Of a stretch of 64,000 bases of DNA, positions 1 through 8,726 are shown one piece after another. The position numbers and the translations under genes were made by a program. The notes beneath the pieces are model-generated. The model saw only the letters and a program-made list of their open reading frames with translations, was not told the origin of the DNA and did not search any database. The number at the start of each line of letters is the position of its first letter. Positions within the stretch are counted from its first letter, which is position 1. Source of the stretch: Helicobacter_B zhangjianzhongii (GTDB taxonomy: Bacteria; Campylobacterota; Campylobacteria; Campylobacterales; Helicobacteraceae); assembly GCF_030249855.1 (NCBI RefSeq), contig NZ_JANURN010000004.1, positions 1-64,000 on the forward strand, read 5' to 3'.

Positions 1-180
1 TCTAAAGAAACATCGGCTTGCGCCGAGCGGTGTCCCTTGTTTTCTTTTTGCGGATAAAACAGAGTAAGCTTTTTGCGTTAAGGGAGACTGAATCGTAGAG
101 AGAGCTTTCACACCAGAATCCACTTTTTTAATTTTTCCCCTTACATTTTTAACATTTCCCTAGAATCCAATTTTTGATTG

Positions 181-220
181 TGGATTGCCACGATTTGCCA
201 CGCAAATCTCGCAATGACAG
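181..220. repeat. Module B copy, GGATTGCCACG...CTCGCAATGACA
   Basis: GGATTGCCACG (182-192) and CTCGCAATGACA (208-219) flank a core ATTTGCCACGCAAAT whose ends ATTTG/CAAAT are complementary. It follows two TAGAATCCA/TTGTGGATT half copies of module A. Confidence 0.7.
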
Positions 221-271
221 AATTTGGGCTTCAATCCTAGAATCCACTTTTTACATTTTTGGCGTTTATTA

Positions 272-303
272 CTAGAATCCACTTTTCAAAAAGTGGATTC
301 TAG
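272..303. repeat. Perfect inverted pair of the 15-nt module CTAGAATCCACTTTT
   Basis: The left arm CTAGAATCCACTTTT (272-286) and right arm AAAAGTGGATTCTAG (289-303) are exact reverse complements separated by two bases. RNA from either strand could form a 15-bp stem, so it could act as a terminator-like hairpin downstream of the minus-strand rpoN operon. The same dyad occurs at 22319-22350 and inside lptD at 63107-63138. Confidence 0.85.
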
Positions 304-541
304 TAAAGGTTATTTTGCTAGCGCAAAATTATGGATCGCTGCGCCGATACATCGGCTCGCGATGATAGAGGGGCAGCGTAGCGCAAGGCTCGCGATGATA
401 GAAAGGCTATGGATACTAAAAACTTCGCTTTGCCACGACTTGCTAGCGCAAGTCTCGCGATGATAAAATGGGCGATTTCTCTCTCACTCGCTTGCGATGA
501 TAAAGGGGCTTGAAAGTCTTAGATCCACCTATCCACTATGC

Positions 542-1849
542 CTACACGCTCATTTCATAGAGTCTTTTTCTCTCGCTTGAGCTGGCGATATTAAGCTGCT
601 GGCGGTATTTGGTGATGGTGCGGCGCACGATTTTTAGCCCAAATCGCTCCTCAATCATCGATAAAATCTTCACATCACTTAAGGGCTTTTTCTTGTTCTC
701 GCTCTTGATAATCTCTAACAAAAAGTCCTTGATAGAAGCATTGCTCACATCGCCATCAATCGCCGTGGTAAAAAAGCTCTTAATCGCAAACACGCCGCGC
801 GAGCATTCTAGGTATTTGTTGGAAATCGCGCGTGAAATGGTGCTTGGTGCGTAGCCTAGCTCCTGGGCAATGTCTTTAAGCTTCATAGGCTTCATCTCCC
901 CACCGGTAAAAAAGTCATATTGATAATCCACAATCATAAGCCCCACCTTTTTGATCGTGGCTTTTCTCATCTCAAGCGCATCGATGAGATCCTTTGCCTC
1001 TTTGACTTTAGATTTTATATATGCTTGACTATCATTGTGCGCACGAGCAAACTGCCGATCAAACCGCTGCTGGTCTAGCATATTTCTATCCAAGGTGATG
1101 ATGGGATAGCACTCATCATTTGTGCGCACAATGATATTGCCATCTTCTTCAAAGATAAAAATATCAGGGATTTTGTAGGACTCTTCGTGGGCAAAATCTA
1201 GCGCGGGAGGGTTTTTAAAACTGCGTATAACGCGCATAGCTTCGTTGTATTTGGGGTGCTTCCTAAAAGTGTGATGCATATCAAGCTTGGTGATGATCTG
1301 CGCACAAAGCTCATAAGTCGCATTATCCACCTCGCTTGCCTCTAGCTGGAAGCAAAAGCTCTCCACCACATCTCTTGCCCCCACTCCGCGCGGCTCTAGG
1401 AAGCAAAATCGCTTGCGCACGCTCTCGTATTCTTCCACGCTTACTTCTAGCCGTTTGGCTGCTAGCTCGCTATCTTCTTGGAAGTAGCCCTCCGCGCTAA
1501 TGCCCTCGATAATGTCAAAAGCGATCATCGCACTAAGCTCTGTGGGGAAGAGTGGCGGGCAGATCTGGCGGTAGAGATTGTCATACAAACTATCTTGGGC
1601 TATGGTTAGCTGCTCGATTTTATCACTGCTACTAGCTCTTGTGCTTTGCGGCAGTCTGCGAAATGCCGAGCTAAAGTCCTTGCTTAAAGGCGACTGCAAT
1701 GCTATGAAAGGATTTTCTTTCACATATTCTTTTAAAATATCTTCTACTTCAAACAAATCACTCTGCAAAATCGGTAGCCAGCTTTTGAGCGTTGTAGAGA
1801 GCTTGCCCTTAACGCTTTGCCGAAGTCTTGTCCCACCAGCTACTGCCAC
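542..1849 (-). CDS. rpoN: RNA polymerase sigma-54 factor RpoN
   Basis: This is the alternative sigma factor that directs core RNA polymerase to -24/-12 promoters and needs an AAA+ activator; in Helicobacter it controls middle flagellar genes. The N-terminal region carries the conserved 'LSTTLKSWLPILQ' block (about residues 17-29). A helix-turn-helix with 'LKDIAQELGYAPSTISRA' lies near residue 325. The RpoN box appears as RRTITKYR (about 409-416), close to the canonical ARRTVAKYR. At 435 residues it is of normal Helicobacter length. It starts with GTG just behind lptB, so it is the last gene of the dnaX-tsaE-lptB-rpoN unit, the order I recall from H. pylori HP0717-HP0714. Confidence 0.95.
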   Translation of the reverse strand: MAVAGGTRLRQSVKGKLSTTLKSWLPILQSDLFEVEDILKEYVKENPFIALQSPLSKDFSSAFRRLPQSTRASSSDKIEQLTIAQDSLYDNLYRQICPPLFPTELSAMIAFDIIEGISAEGYFQEDSELAAKRLEVSVEEYESVRKRFCFLEPRGVGARDVVESFCFQLEASEVDNATYELCAQIITKLDMHHTFRKHPKYNEAMRVIRSFKNPPALDFAHEESYKIPDIFIFEEDGNIIVRTNDECYPIITLDRNMLDQQRFDRQFARAHNDSQAYIKSKVKEAKDLIDALEMRKATIKKVGLMIVDYQYDFFTGGEMKPMKLKDIAQELGYAPSTISRAISNKYLECSRGVFAIKSFFTTAIDGDVSNASIKDFLLEIIKSENKKKPLSDVKILSMIEERFGLKIVRRTITKYRQQLNIASSSERKRLYEMSV

Positions 1850-1857
1850 GCCCTATC

Positions 1858-2616
1858 CTATGCCTTAAAATGCTCACCTAAATAATACTTCCTAACAAGC
1901 GCATTACCATAAATCTCTTCAGCATTACCGCTTGCAAGCAAGGTGCCAGACTTTATCACATACGCGCGATCACACACAGAGAGTGTCTCGCGGACATTGT
2001 GGTCAGTGATAAGCACACCTATGCCCATATCTGTCAGCGTAGAAATGATCTTTTGTATATCAATCACCGCGATAGGATCAACGCCAGCAAATGGCTCATC
2101 AAGCAGGATAAACTTCGGCTCTTTGATAAGTGCGCGTGCGATCTCTACGCGCCGCCTTTCACCACCAGATAGACTAAGCCCCTTCCTCGCGCGAATAGGC
2201 TCGATATTAAATGCTTCTAGCATTTGCTCGATTTTATGCTCTCTTGCTTTAGCTGTGCGAAAGGTCGCTTCCGCGGCGAGGGCGAGATTATCCTCTACGC
2301 TTAAATCCTTAAAAATACTTGATTCTTGCGGCAGATAGCCTATGCCCATATTAGATCGCTTATGTAGGGGGTAGTTTGCTAGATTCTTGCCATCAAGTAG
2401 CACTTCTCCGCTACTTGGCTGCAACAAGCCGCAAATCATATAAAAAGTCGTGGTCTTGCCTGCTCCATTTGGTCCAAGCAGCCCCACTACCTCCCCGCTT
2501 CTTACTTCAATGGAGACATCATTGACGATTTTTGTTTTTTTGATATGTTTGGCAAGGTGCTTGGCTTCTAGGATATGCTGCGCAAATCCACCCTGTGCTA
2601 TATCTTGTGTAGGCAC
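1858..2616 (-). CDS. lptB: LPS export ABC transporter ATP-binding protein LptB
   Basis: LptB is the cytoplasmic ATPase that, with LptF/G, powers extraction of lipopolysaccharide from the inner membrane into the Lpt bridge. It shows Walker A GPNGAGKT (residues 48-55), the signature LSGGERRR and Walker B 'FILLDEP', with the LptB-typical 'GVDPIAV' following. Length is 252 residues, about ten more than E. coli LptB because of an N-terminal extension. The GTG start at 2616 is preceded by AAGGGG. It lies between tsaE and rpoN; LptD, the outer-membrane end of the same machine, begins at 62990. Confidence 0.94.
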   Translation of the reverse strand: MPTQDIAQGGFAQHILEAKHLAKHIKKTKIVNDVSIEVRSGEVVGLLGPNGAGKTTTFYMICGLLQPSSGEVLLDGKNLANYPLHKRSNMGIGYLPQESSIFKDLSVEDNLALAAEATFRTAKAREHKIEQMLEAFNIEPIRARKGLSLSGGERRRVEIARALIKEPKFILLDEPFAGVDPIAVIDIQKIISTLTDMGIGVLITDHNVRETLSVCDRAYVIKSGTLLASGNAEEIYGNALVRKYYLGEHFKA

Positions 2617-2685
2617 GCTTCCCCTTTGAGTTGGCTTTGGTATCGGCTTTGGGGCATTGTATAATCTCTTGTCTTAAACTTCAAA

Positions 2686-3135
2686 CTACACAGAGATTTC
2701 ATACACTCTCTCATCGCTTCTCGTGGTGCTTAGAATCCTTACTAGCACGCATTCAAAGCCGCATTCTAGCAGCAAAGGCAGTAGCTCCTCCCCCCACTCA
2801 ATACAATGCACCCCACTCTCACTAAGCCAGTCTAAAAGCCCAAGTTGTAGCACTTCTTCATTTGTGCGGCGATACAAATCATAGTGATACATTCCGCCAT
2901 AGTCGTGCATTAGGCTAAAGGTGGGCGAAGTGGCTTGCACACTAGAATCCACTTTTATAGATCCTACGCTAGAGTGTCTTAGGCTAGCAAGGAGGGCTTG
3001 TGTAAGTGTCGTTTTCCCGCTGCCTACCGCACCACTTAGGATAATCACATCTTTACCCAAGCTTAGAATCTCTTGTGCCACGGATCCTAGCTCACTGCAC
3101 TTGGCGCGACACTGCATATAGGGCTGCAACATCAT
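2686..3135 (-). CDS. tsaE: tRNA threonylcarbamoyladenosine biosynthesis ATPase TsaE
   Basis: TsaE is the ATPase partner of TsaB/TsaD in making t6A at position 37 of ANN-decoding tRNAs. The P-loop is GAVGSGKT (residues 35-42). The family block 'TSPTFSLMHDYGG' and the downstream 'YHYDLYR' and 'CIEWGE' segments are present. The 149-residue length is normal. A 'VDSS' peptide just before the TSPTF block comes from a copy of the AAAGTGGATTCTAG module, so the repeat sits inside a variable loop. The start overlaps the dnaX stop, indicating translational coupling. Confidence 0.92.
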   Translation of the reverse strand: MMLQPYMQCRAKCSELGSVAQEILSLGKDVIILSGAVGSGKTTLTQALLASLRHSSVGSIKVDSSVQATSPTFSLMHDYGGMYHYDLYRRTNEEVLQLGLLDWLSESGVHCIEWGEELLPLLLECGFECVLVRILSTTRSDERVYEISV

Positions 3136-5171
3136 TTTGAGCTTGCTTCTATGATCATACTTTTCGCGCCAAAATGCTGCTTGATCCCGCCAATTAGGGC
3201 TTGATTATTGTGCTTAAATGCCTCTGTGATAGGGTCTGCAATGGGGTCGTTTGTAGGCGTGTCGCTAGTCGCGGTGACTTCTTGTGGTGTGGCAGAGTCT
3301 TTAGAGGCACTTGCATTGTGGCTAGGGGTGGTATGGCAGCTTTCTTGTGTAGTCTGGGAGGTAGTAGAATCCACTTTTTGCTCCATAGCAAAGCTTGCAG
3401 GGAGATTTAGCGGCACTTCTTCTCTCTCCCAAGGCACCTCATCACACACAGCCTCGCTAATATGATCTGGTCTTATCTCGTGTGTGCTATACAAGATAAG
3501 ATCACTAGGCTTTAGCTTTTTAGGCTCTTTGCTAGAATCTAGCTCTTGTGCGGCATTGCTCGCTTGCGTGGTATCACTAGCTACACTAGGGCTAGACTCT
3601 TGGGCTGGCTTAGGGGCTTGGCTAGATTCTGGTGTGCTTGCGTTTTTAATGACAATTGGCGTGTGGCTTTGAGGGGCAAATATATCTTGCACAAATCCAC
3701 GGATAAGCCCAAAATGCTGGCGCAACAACGACCTATCCTGCTCATCTCCACTACTTTGCCAAATCAATGTCCCACTCTGGCTTGGCTCACTTGCTGGGAT
3801 AAACTGCTCAAACACAATAGATCGCCGAAATGCTTCGCCAAGCTCATAGGAGCGATCGGCGATTTTGCTTATAAGCTGGTGGAATGCCTGCTGATACATT
3901 TGGGGGTGCTTGGGACTTGGACTAGAATCCACTTTTTTACTAGCAGTGTTGTTTTCTGTCATTGCGAGCGGTGCTTGCACCGCGTGGCAATCCATAGATT
4001 CTGCGGAAGTAGAATCCACTTTTTCTAAAGAAACATCGCTTTGCTTGTTTTCTAAAGAAGCTACGCTTTGTGATGTTTCAGCTTGTTTTTCAAAAGTGGA
4101 TTCTAGAGCAATACTAGATTCTAGGTTTTTGATCGCTTCACTAATCTCTTGCAGCTTCATCGCCTCGCGCATTTTTAGACTCATTAGCAGCAGCACAAAC
4201 GCCCCATCTGGGTTAAGGTTTAGCAAGCTCTTTGCCTGACTCAAAATCCCCAAAAATCGATCGATCACAAGCAGAGAAAACTCCTTGCTCCCGCCTAGCA
4301 ACATATCTTTAAGAAAGAGCAGCATCTCATCGATAATCATCTCGCACTCATACTCGCCCAAAATCTCTAGCGCACGCACCACGCCCTGCTCATCATCGTG
4401 CATAATACTAGAGAAAAAATCGCGCAAACTCTTAGGATCAACAATGCCTAGCATTTGCGTTACTTGATCGATTGTCAAATATTTATCACAATAATTTATC
4501 GCTTGATCTGTGAGGGTGAGCGTATCTCGCAAGCTGCCCCCACCACTACGCGCGATAATATCAAGCGCGCCCTTTTCATAGCCCACGCCCTCTTTTTCTA
4601 AAATCATCTCCAAATGCGCGATAATGGCTTTGTGGGGGATTTTTTTAAAGCGGAAGTGCTGCGTGCGGCTTAGAATCGTAGCAGGGAGCTTGAGTGGATC
4701 AGTGGTCGCTAGGATAAATTTCACATACGCTGGGGGCTCTTCAAGTGTCTTTAGCAGGGCATTAAATGCTTCTTTTGTGAGCATATGCACCTCATCGATG
4801 ATAAAAATCTTATACCTAGACATTGTGGGGACATATTTTGTCTGCTCAATCAAATCGCGGATACTATCAATGCTTCTGTTTGAAGCAGCGTCCATTTCGA
4901 TGATGTCGATGTTTTTCCCATCGAGTGTAGCCACACAAGTCGCACACTCGCCACAAGGCGTGCTTGTCGGTCCTTTTTCACACTCTAGTGCGCGCGCAAA
5001 GATTCTAGCCGAGCTTGTCTTCCCGCTCCCACGCAAGCCACTAAACAAATACGCATGCACAATGCGATCTTTATCCAATGCCATAGAAAGCGTTTGCGAA
5101 ATCGTCTCCTGCCCTACTAGATCGCTAAATACCTTTGGGCGATATTTCAATGCTAATGCCAATGACCCCAT
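3132..5171 (-). CDS. dnaX: DNA polymerase III subunit gamma/tau DnaX
   Basis: DnaX is the clamp-loader ATPase that loads the beta clamp and organises the replisome. The N-terminal AAA+ module has Walker A GLRGSGKT (45-52), a four-cysteine zinc site (Cys64, 73, 76, 79), Walker B with 'IDEVHML' and sensor 'LSRTQHFRF'. From about residue 350 the protein becomes low-complexity, with VDSS, LESTF and MDCHAVQAPLAMT peptides encoded by interspersed repeats; MDCHAVQAPLAMT (393-405) is encoded by 39 nt identical to part of the ABC-F gene. The far C-terminus resumes family-like sequence. The ATG has an AAAGGAG site upstream. It is the first gene of the dnaX-tsaE-lptB-rpoN unit. Confidence 0.94.
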   Translation of the reverse strand: MGSLALALKYRPKVFSDLVGQETISQTLSMALDKDRIVHAYLFSGLRGSGKTSSARIFARALECEKGPTSTPCGECATCVATLDGKNIDIIEMDAASNRSIDSIRDLIEQTKYVPTMSRYKIFIIDEVHMLTKEAFNALLKTLEEPPAYVKFILATTDPLKLPATILSRTQHFRFKKIPHKAIIAHLEMILEKEGVGYEKGALDIIARSGGGSLRDTLTLTDQAINYCDKYLTIDQVTQMLGIVDPKSLRDFFSSIMHDDEQGVVRALEILGEYECEMIIDEMLLFLKDMLLGGSKEFSLLVIDRFLGILSQAKSLLNLNPDGAFVLLLMSLKMREAMKLQEISEAIKNLESSIALESTFEKQAETSQSVASLENKQSDVSLEKVDSTSAESMDCHAVQAPLAMTENNTASKKVDSSPSPKHPQMYQQAFHQLISKIADRSYELGEAFRRSIVFEQFIPASEPSQSGTLIWQSSGDEQDRSLLRQHFGLIRGFVQDIFAPQSHTPIVIKNASTPESSQAPKPAQESSPSVASDTTQASNAAQELDSSKEPKKLKPSDLILYSTHEIRPDHISEAVCDEVPWEREEVPLNLPASFAMEQKVDSTTSQTTQESCHTTPSHNASASKDSATPQEVTATSDTPTNDPIADPITEAFKHNNQALIGGIKQHFGAKSMIIEASSK
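3957..3995 (-). repeat. Module B copy inside dnaX, identical to one in the ABC-F gene
   Basis: On the minus strand this reads ATGGATTGCCACG, a palindromic core GCGGTGCAAGCACCGC, then CTCGCAATGACA. I compared it base by base with 47772-47810 and found all 39 positions identical. Both copies are translated in the same frame (MDCHAVQAPLAMT). Similarity continues downstream through AGTAAAAAAGTGGATTCTAG, so the shared unit is about 80 bp. Confidence 0.9.
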
Positions 5172-5210
5172 AACTCTCCTTTTTTGCTGCGACTTTATCT
5201 CGCATATCTG

Positions 5211-5675
5211 CTAGCGAAATGTCTTATTGCGCGATGTGATGTAGAGATAAATCGCATTGATTTCTTCATCTGTGAGATTGTATTTAGGCATTACGCCGCT
5301 ATCTTTACTAAGGGCGACTTTAAATGTCTCAAAGGCAAGATTATTGATCCGCGGGACGATGATATGCCGCTGCTTGCCCTTATGGACATAAGAAGCCAGC
5401 AGAGTCTCCTCGCCGTCTTTGCCGTGGCATTTTACGCAGCCAATGCCGCGCGGATTTTCATAGAGATTTGCGCCATATTCTTGCGGTGTGATGAAGCCAT
5501 CTGTATCTTGAGTAGAATCCTGACTGCTATCTTGCACGCTAGATTCTACCTCTTGTGCGATGGATTCTAAAGCGGTTTGTGTGCTAGCAGATCCCTCGCT
5601 AGAATCCGCTAGAGCTAGAGTATGCCACGCCAAGAGCAAGGCACAAGCACGATAGAGATTTTTCATAGCAATCAT
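5211..5675 (-). CDS. Periplasmic c-type cytochrome
   Basis: This is a small single-haem cytochrome, probably an electron carrier in the periplasm. It starts with a signal peptide (MIAMKNLYRA then a hydrophobic run ending ALA near residue 23). An acidic, Ser/Gln-rich linker follows, then one haem-binding CVKCH (residues 80-84). A later 'GVMPKYNL' supplies a plausible axial methionine and 'LTDEEINAIYLYI' is the usual C-terminal cytochrome helix. The start has AAAAGGCAG upstream. It sits 40 bp behind the start of dnaX on the same strand. The specific partner cannot be told from sequence. Confidence 0.85.
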   Translation of the reverse strand: MIAMKNLYRACALLLAWHTLALADSSEGSASTQTALESIAQEVESSVQDSSQDSTQDTDGFITPQEYGANLYENPRGIGCVKCHGKDGEETLLASYVHKGKQRHIIVPRINNLAFETFKVALSKDSGVMPKYNLTDEEINAIYLYITSRNKTFR

Positions 5676-5750
5676 TCTGCCTTTTAAGATTTTTCAAGTA
5701 TAATAGCACACTTTTTCAAATCCGCCGCGCTCGGCATATAAAGGCATTTA

Positions 5751-6605
5751 ATGACGCTTCTTGATGGCAAATCTCTCTCTGCTCATATCCAAGCAACCAT
5801 ACAATCCCAAGTGATGAGCCTACCCAGAGCACCAAAGCTTGTCGTGATTCTCGTGGGCAATGATGCGCCATCGCTTGCGTATGTTACGATGAAAGCCAAA
5901 GCCTGCAAAAATGTCGGGATCGATGGCAGTGTGCTAAATCTCCCAGAATCCACACAAGAAAGCGAGCTACTAGCACATATCCGCACATTAAACACCGATG
6001 ATAATGTCGATGGGATCTTAGTGCAGCTCCCACTGCCAAAGCATATTGATACCGCTAAAATCCTAGAATCCATCACCCCAGAAAAAGATGTCGATGGCTT
6101 CCACCCGCTCAATGTCGGTAGAATCCAGACAAATACGCAAATGGATTCTAGCTTCGCCCCTGCGACTCCGCTAGGCGTTATGCGGCTTTTAGAGCATTAC
6201 AAAATCGACCCTAAAGGCAAAAATGTCGCCATCATCGGCGCGAGTAATATCGTCGGCAAACCGCTTGCCGCGCTTATGCATAATGCTAATGCGACTATTA
6301 GTCTCTGCCATATCTACACACAAGATCTTAGCCTTTATACCAAACGCGCGGATATTGTATGTGTGGGCGTGGGCAAGCAAAATCTCTTGCGCGCAGAGAT
6401 GATCCAAGAAGGCGCAGTGGTGATTGACATAGGCATAAACCGCCTAGAATCCGGCAAGCTTGTAGGCGATGTGGATTTTGACAATGTCGCTAAAAAGGCT
6501 AGCTTCATCACGCCTGTGCCCGGAGGTGTAGGACCTATGACTATCGCAAGTCTCTTAGAAAACACACTAAAAGCCTATCGCTTGCGCACACTATCTCAAC
6601 AATAA
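5751..6605 (+). CDS. folD: Bifunctional methylenetetrahydrofolate dehydrogenase/cyclohydrolase FolD
   Basis: FolD interconverts 5,10-methylene- and 10-formyl-tetrahydrofolate in the cytosol, supplying one-carbon units for purines and formyl-Met. The family blocks 'VQLPLPKHID', 'KDVDGFHPLNVG', 'IGASNIVGKPLAALM' (NADP-binding loop) and 'TPVPGGVGPMTI' are all intact, and 284 residues is the standard length. It opens a plus-strand run continuing with lepB six bases later; the same folD-lepB adjacency is found in H. pylori (HP0577-HP0576, from memory). Confidence 0.96.
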   Translation: MTLLDGKSLSAHIQATIQSQVMSLPRAPKLVVILVGNDAPSLAYVTMKAKACKNVGIDGSVLNLPESTQESELLAHIRTLNTDDNVDGILVQLPLPKHIDTAKILESITPEKDVDGFHPLNVGRIQTNTQMDSSFAPATPLGVMRLLEHYKIDPKGKNVAIIGASNIVGKPLAALMHNANATISLCHIYTQDLSLYTKRADIVCVGVGKQNLLRAEMIQEGAVVIDIGINRLESGKLVGDVDFDNVAKKASFITPVPGGVGPMTIASLLENTLKAYRLRTLSQQ

Positions 6606-6611
6606 GGATTT

Positions 6612-7592
6612 ATGATGAAAACTCTTTTTGCTACTTTAATGCGCTTTGTCTCCAGCTGGACAGGGACAATTATCATCGTGCTGTTGTTGATATTTTTTAT
6701 CGCTCAAGCCTTTGTGATCCCCTCTCGCTCGATGGTCGGCACACTCTTTGAAGGAGATTTTTTGTTTGTCAAAAAATTTAGCTATGGTATCCCTATCCCT
6801 AGAATCCCGTGGGTAGAGCTACCCGTCTTCCCCGATCTTAAAGATAATGGACACATTATCGAAGGGCAACGCCCCAAACGAGGCGATATTGTGATCTTTA
6901 TCCCACCACATAGCCCCAAGCAATACTATGTCAAGCGCACCTTTGCTGTTGGCGGTGATGAAGTAGTCTTCACACCAAATGGGCTATATCTGCACCCAAA
7001 AGAGGGTAATGATTATGTGCTAGAGCATTATAAAGGCGAAAATCTCATAGAAGTGCAGGGCAAACTTTTTGTCTTTGATCCGTATTTTGCCACGCATTTT
7101 GGGGTCAATAATGATGGCGGGCATTCGGCGTTTTTTGAGATGAGCGCGCTCTATCAAGGTGCTTTGCTTGCCAATAGATCGCCCTATCAATACACACCAA
7201 AAACGCGCGGAATCGCTATGGAGCCCATAATCCAAAATGGACAAATAGGCTTTTTCTACAAGAAAATCGCTGAAGATGAGTTTTTTATGATCGGGGATAA
7301 TCGCAATAATAGTGAAGACTCGCGATTTTGGGGCAGTGTGCCATACAAAAACATCATCGGCAAGCCGTGGTTTATCTACTTTAGTATGAATCTCGCTGAT
7401 AGTATAGAATCTGGGGCGACCTATGACCCCAAGCAGCGATATAGTATCCGATGGGAGAGAATGTTTAAAGGCATAGATGGTATAGAAGAGCTAGCCAAAG
7501 AGTATGCAAACAGCCATAATCAAAATCTTTTGCCTATCGCCAATACCGCAAAGTCCGCTACGATAGATTCTAGGCATATCGTATCCAAATAG
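6612..7592 (+). CDS. lepB: Signal peptidase I LepB
   Basis: LepB is the inner-membrane serine protease that cleaves signal peptides of exported proteins. A hydrophobic anchor spans residues 19-36. The catalytic Ser40 lies in 'PSRSMVGTL' and the general base Lys108 in 'YYVKRTFAVGGDEV'. The later box 'FFMIGDNRNNSEDSRFWG' is diagnostic. There is one clear N-terminal membrane segment and a large periplasmic domain; 326 residues is typical for Helicobacter. ATGATG follows an AAGGATT site six bases after folD. Confidence 0.95.
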   Translation: MMKTLFATLMRFVSSWTGTIIIVLLLIFFIAQAFVIPSRSMVGTLFEGDFLFVKKFSYGIPIPRIPWVELPVFPDLKDNGHIIEGQRPKRGDIVIFIPPHSPKQYYVKRTFAVGGDEVVFTPNGLYLHPKEGNDYVLEHYKGENLIEVQGKLFVFDPYFATHFGVNNDGGHSAFFEMSALYQGALLANRSPYQYTPKTRGIAMEPIIQNGQIGFFYKKIAEDEFFMIGDNRNNSEDSRFWGSVPYKNIIGKPWFIYFSMNLADSIESGATYDPKQRYSIRWERMFKGIDGIEELAKEYANSHNQNLLPIANTAKSATIDSRHIVSK

Positions 7593-7598
7593 CTTCTT

Positions 7599-8282
7599 GT
7601 GGTGGATTCTATGCTAGATTCTCTATCCCAGCACGCTTTGCAAATCATCATAATGGCAGTAGCCCTGCTTATAAGCATTATAGGGCACGAGATTATGCAC
7701 GGGCTTGTGGCTTACCACTATGGAGATCCTACTGCCAAGCACGCTGGGCGACTTAGCATAAATCCTATCAAGCATATCGATCTACTAGGCTCGATTATCG
7801 TCCCTGTTGTGCTCTTTATCGCGCAAGCTCCCTTTCTCTTTGGCTGGGCAAAGCCTGTGCCTATTGATATACGCTCCATTATCCATTCTCGTGGCTATGG
7901 AGCGGCTATCGGCGTGGCTCTAGCGGGTGTGAGCTACAATCTAGCCTTAGCCCTCTTTGCTTCTATGCTGCTTTTTAGCGATATACTTGATTTGAGTATG
8001 CAAAGCCTTGTTGGCAGCATTTCTGTGCTACTACTCTTATATCTTATCCAATACAATGTCGTGCTATGTGTCTTTAATCTCCTGCCAATCCCCCCTCTTG
8101 ATGGCTCTCAAGCCCTGCTTTTTGCCGCGCTGAAATTTAGGCTCTACACATTTGCTAAATTCCTAGAATTCATCGCCCCTTATGGAATGCTTATTGTCTT
8201 TGTCATATTATTTATCCCAAGTTTATCTAGCATTTTATTTTATCCTGCTACAATGCTTCTGCGATTTTTGCTACCACTATAA
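7599..8282 (+). CDS. Membrane-embedded M50-family (site-2-protease-like) metalloprotease
   Basis: This is an integral-membrane zinc protease of the short M50 type. The active-site motif HEIMH (His30, Glu31, His34) lies in the first membrane helix, and the second metal-ligand motif 'NLLPIPPLDGSQAL' lies in a later helix. About five hydrophobic segments are visible. The substrate is unknown. The first in-frame start is GTG at 7599, but ATG at 7611 has a GGTGG sequence at better spacing and is equally likely; a GGATTCTA motif lies between them. It is the counterpart of H. pylori HP0575 by position between lepB and rpiB. Confidence 0.88.
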   Translation: MVDSMLDSLSQHALQIIIMAVALLISIIGHEIMHGLVAYHYGDPTAKHAGRLSINPIKHIDLLGSIIVPVVLFIAQAPFLFGWAKPVPIDIRSIIHSRGYGAAIGVALAGVSYNLALALFASMLLFSDILDLSMQSLVGSISVLLLLYLIQYNVVLCVFNLLPIPPLDGSQALLFAALKFRLYTFAKFLEFIAPYGMLIVFVILFIPSLSSILFYPATMLLRFLLPL

Positions 8283-8293
8283 GAGAGAAATGA

Positions 8294-8725
8294 ATGATTT
8301 TTATAGCTTGCGATCACGCTGGATTCTCATTAAAGCATTTTATCAAGCAGTGGCTTTTACAAAATGGCTATGAAGTGTGCGATTTGGGGGTCGATAAGCA
8401 AGAGAGAGTGGATTATCCTGATTATGCCAAGCTACTTTGCGAGCGCGTGCTTGAAGCAGGCGAGCAAGCAAGGGGGATTTTGATCTGTGGCAGTGGCATA
8501 GGTATGAGTATGAGTGCCAATCGATTCTCCGGTATTCGCGCTGCACTTTGCACAAGCGCATATATGGCACAAATCACACGCAAGCACAATGACGCTAATG
8601 TCTTGTGTCTTGGGGCGCGCATAAGCGGTGAGGGCGAAGTAGAATCTATGCTTGAAGCATTTTTACACACAGAGTTTGAAGGCGGGCGACACATCTGCCG
8701 TGTGGGGAAACTCGATAGGAGCTAA
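8294..8725 (+). CDS. rpiB: Ribose-5-phosphate isomerase B
   Basis: RpiB interconverts ribose-5-phosphate and ribulose-5-phosphate in the pentose phosphate pathway. The N-terminal 'IACDHAGF' and the active-site 'ICGSGIGMSMSANR' loop are intact, as is 'ALCTSAYMAQITRKHNDANVLCLGAR'-type C-terminal sequence. Its 143 residues are normal for the LacAB/RpiB family. The gene lies between the M50 protease and a small coiled-coil gene and ends one base before the next start. Confidence 0.93.
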   Translation: MIFIACDHAGFSLKHFIKQWLLQNGYEVCDLGVDKQERVDYPDYAKLLCERVLEAGEQARGILICGSGIGMSMSANRFSGIRAALCTSAYMAQITRKHNDANVLCLGARISGEGEVESMLEAFLHTEFEGGRHICRVGKLDRS

Positions 8726-8726
8726 T

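Larger units (their letters stand above)
1..541. repeat. Intergenic repeat-rich region with several interspersed repeat modules
   Basis: No convincing gene lies here; a 79-codon open frame at 224-463 is built from repeat modules and lacks family features. The region opens with a TTCTAAAGAAACATCG-type module. A GGATTGCCACG...CTCGCAATGACA module sits at 181-220, and a perfect inverted pair of CTAGAATCCACTTTT at 272-303. A GGTTATT-TGCTAGCGCA module from about 307 runs into degenerate 'GGATCGC...CTCGCGATGATA' copies. The same modules recur in other intergenic regions of the window and inside dnaX and the ABC-F gene. The left edge of the window cuts this region. Confidence 0.8.

Noticed and set aside
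181..220. Module B copies as tRNA or small RNA genes
   Set aside because: The palindromes are too short for a cloverleaf, have no anticodon arm or CCA end, and occur inside protein-coding sequence.
224..463. 79-residue open frame as a gene
   Set aside because: It consists of module A and B repeats read in an uninformative frame (RIHFLHFWR...), has no ribosome site and no family features.
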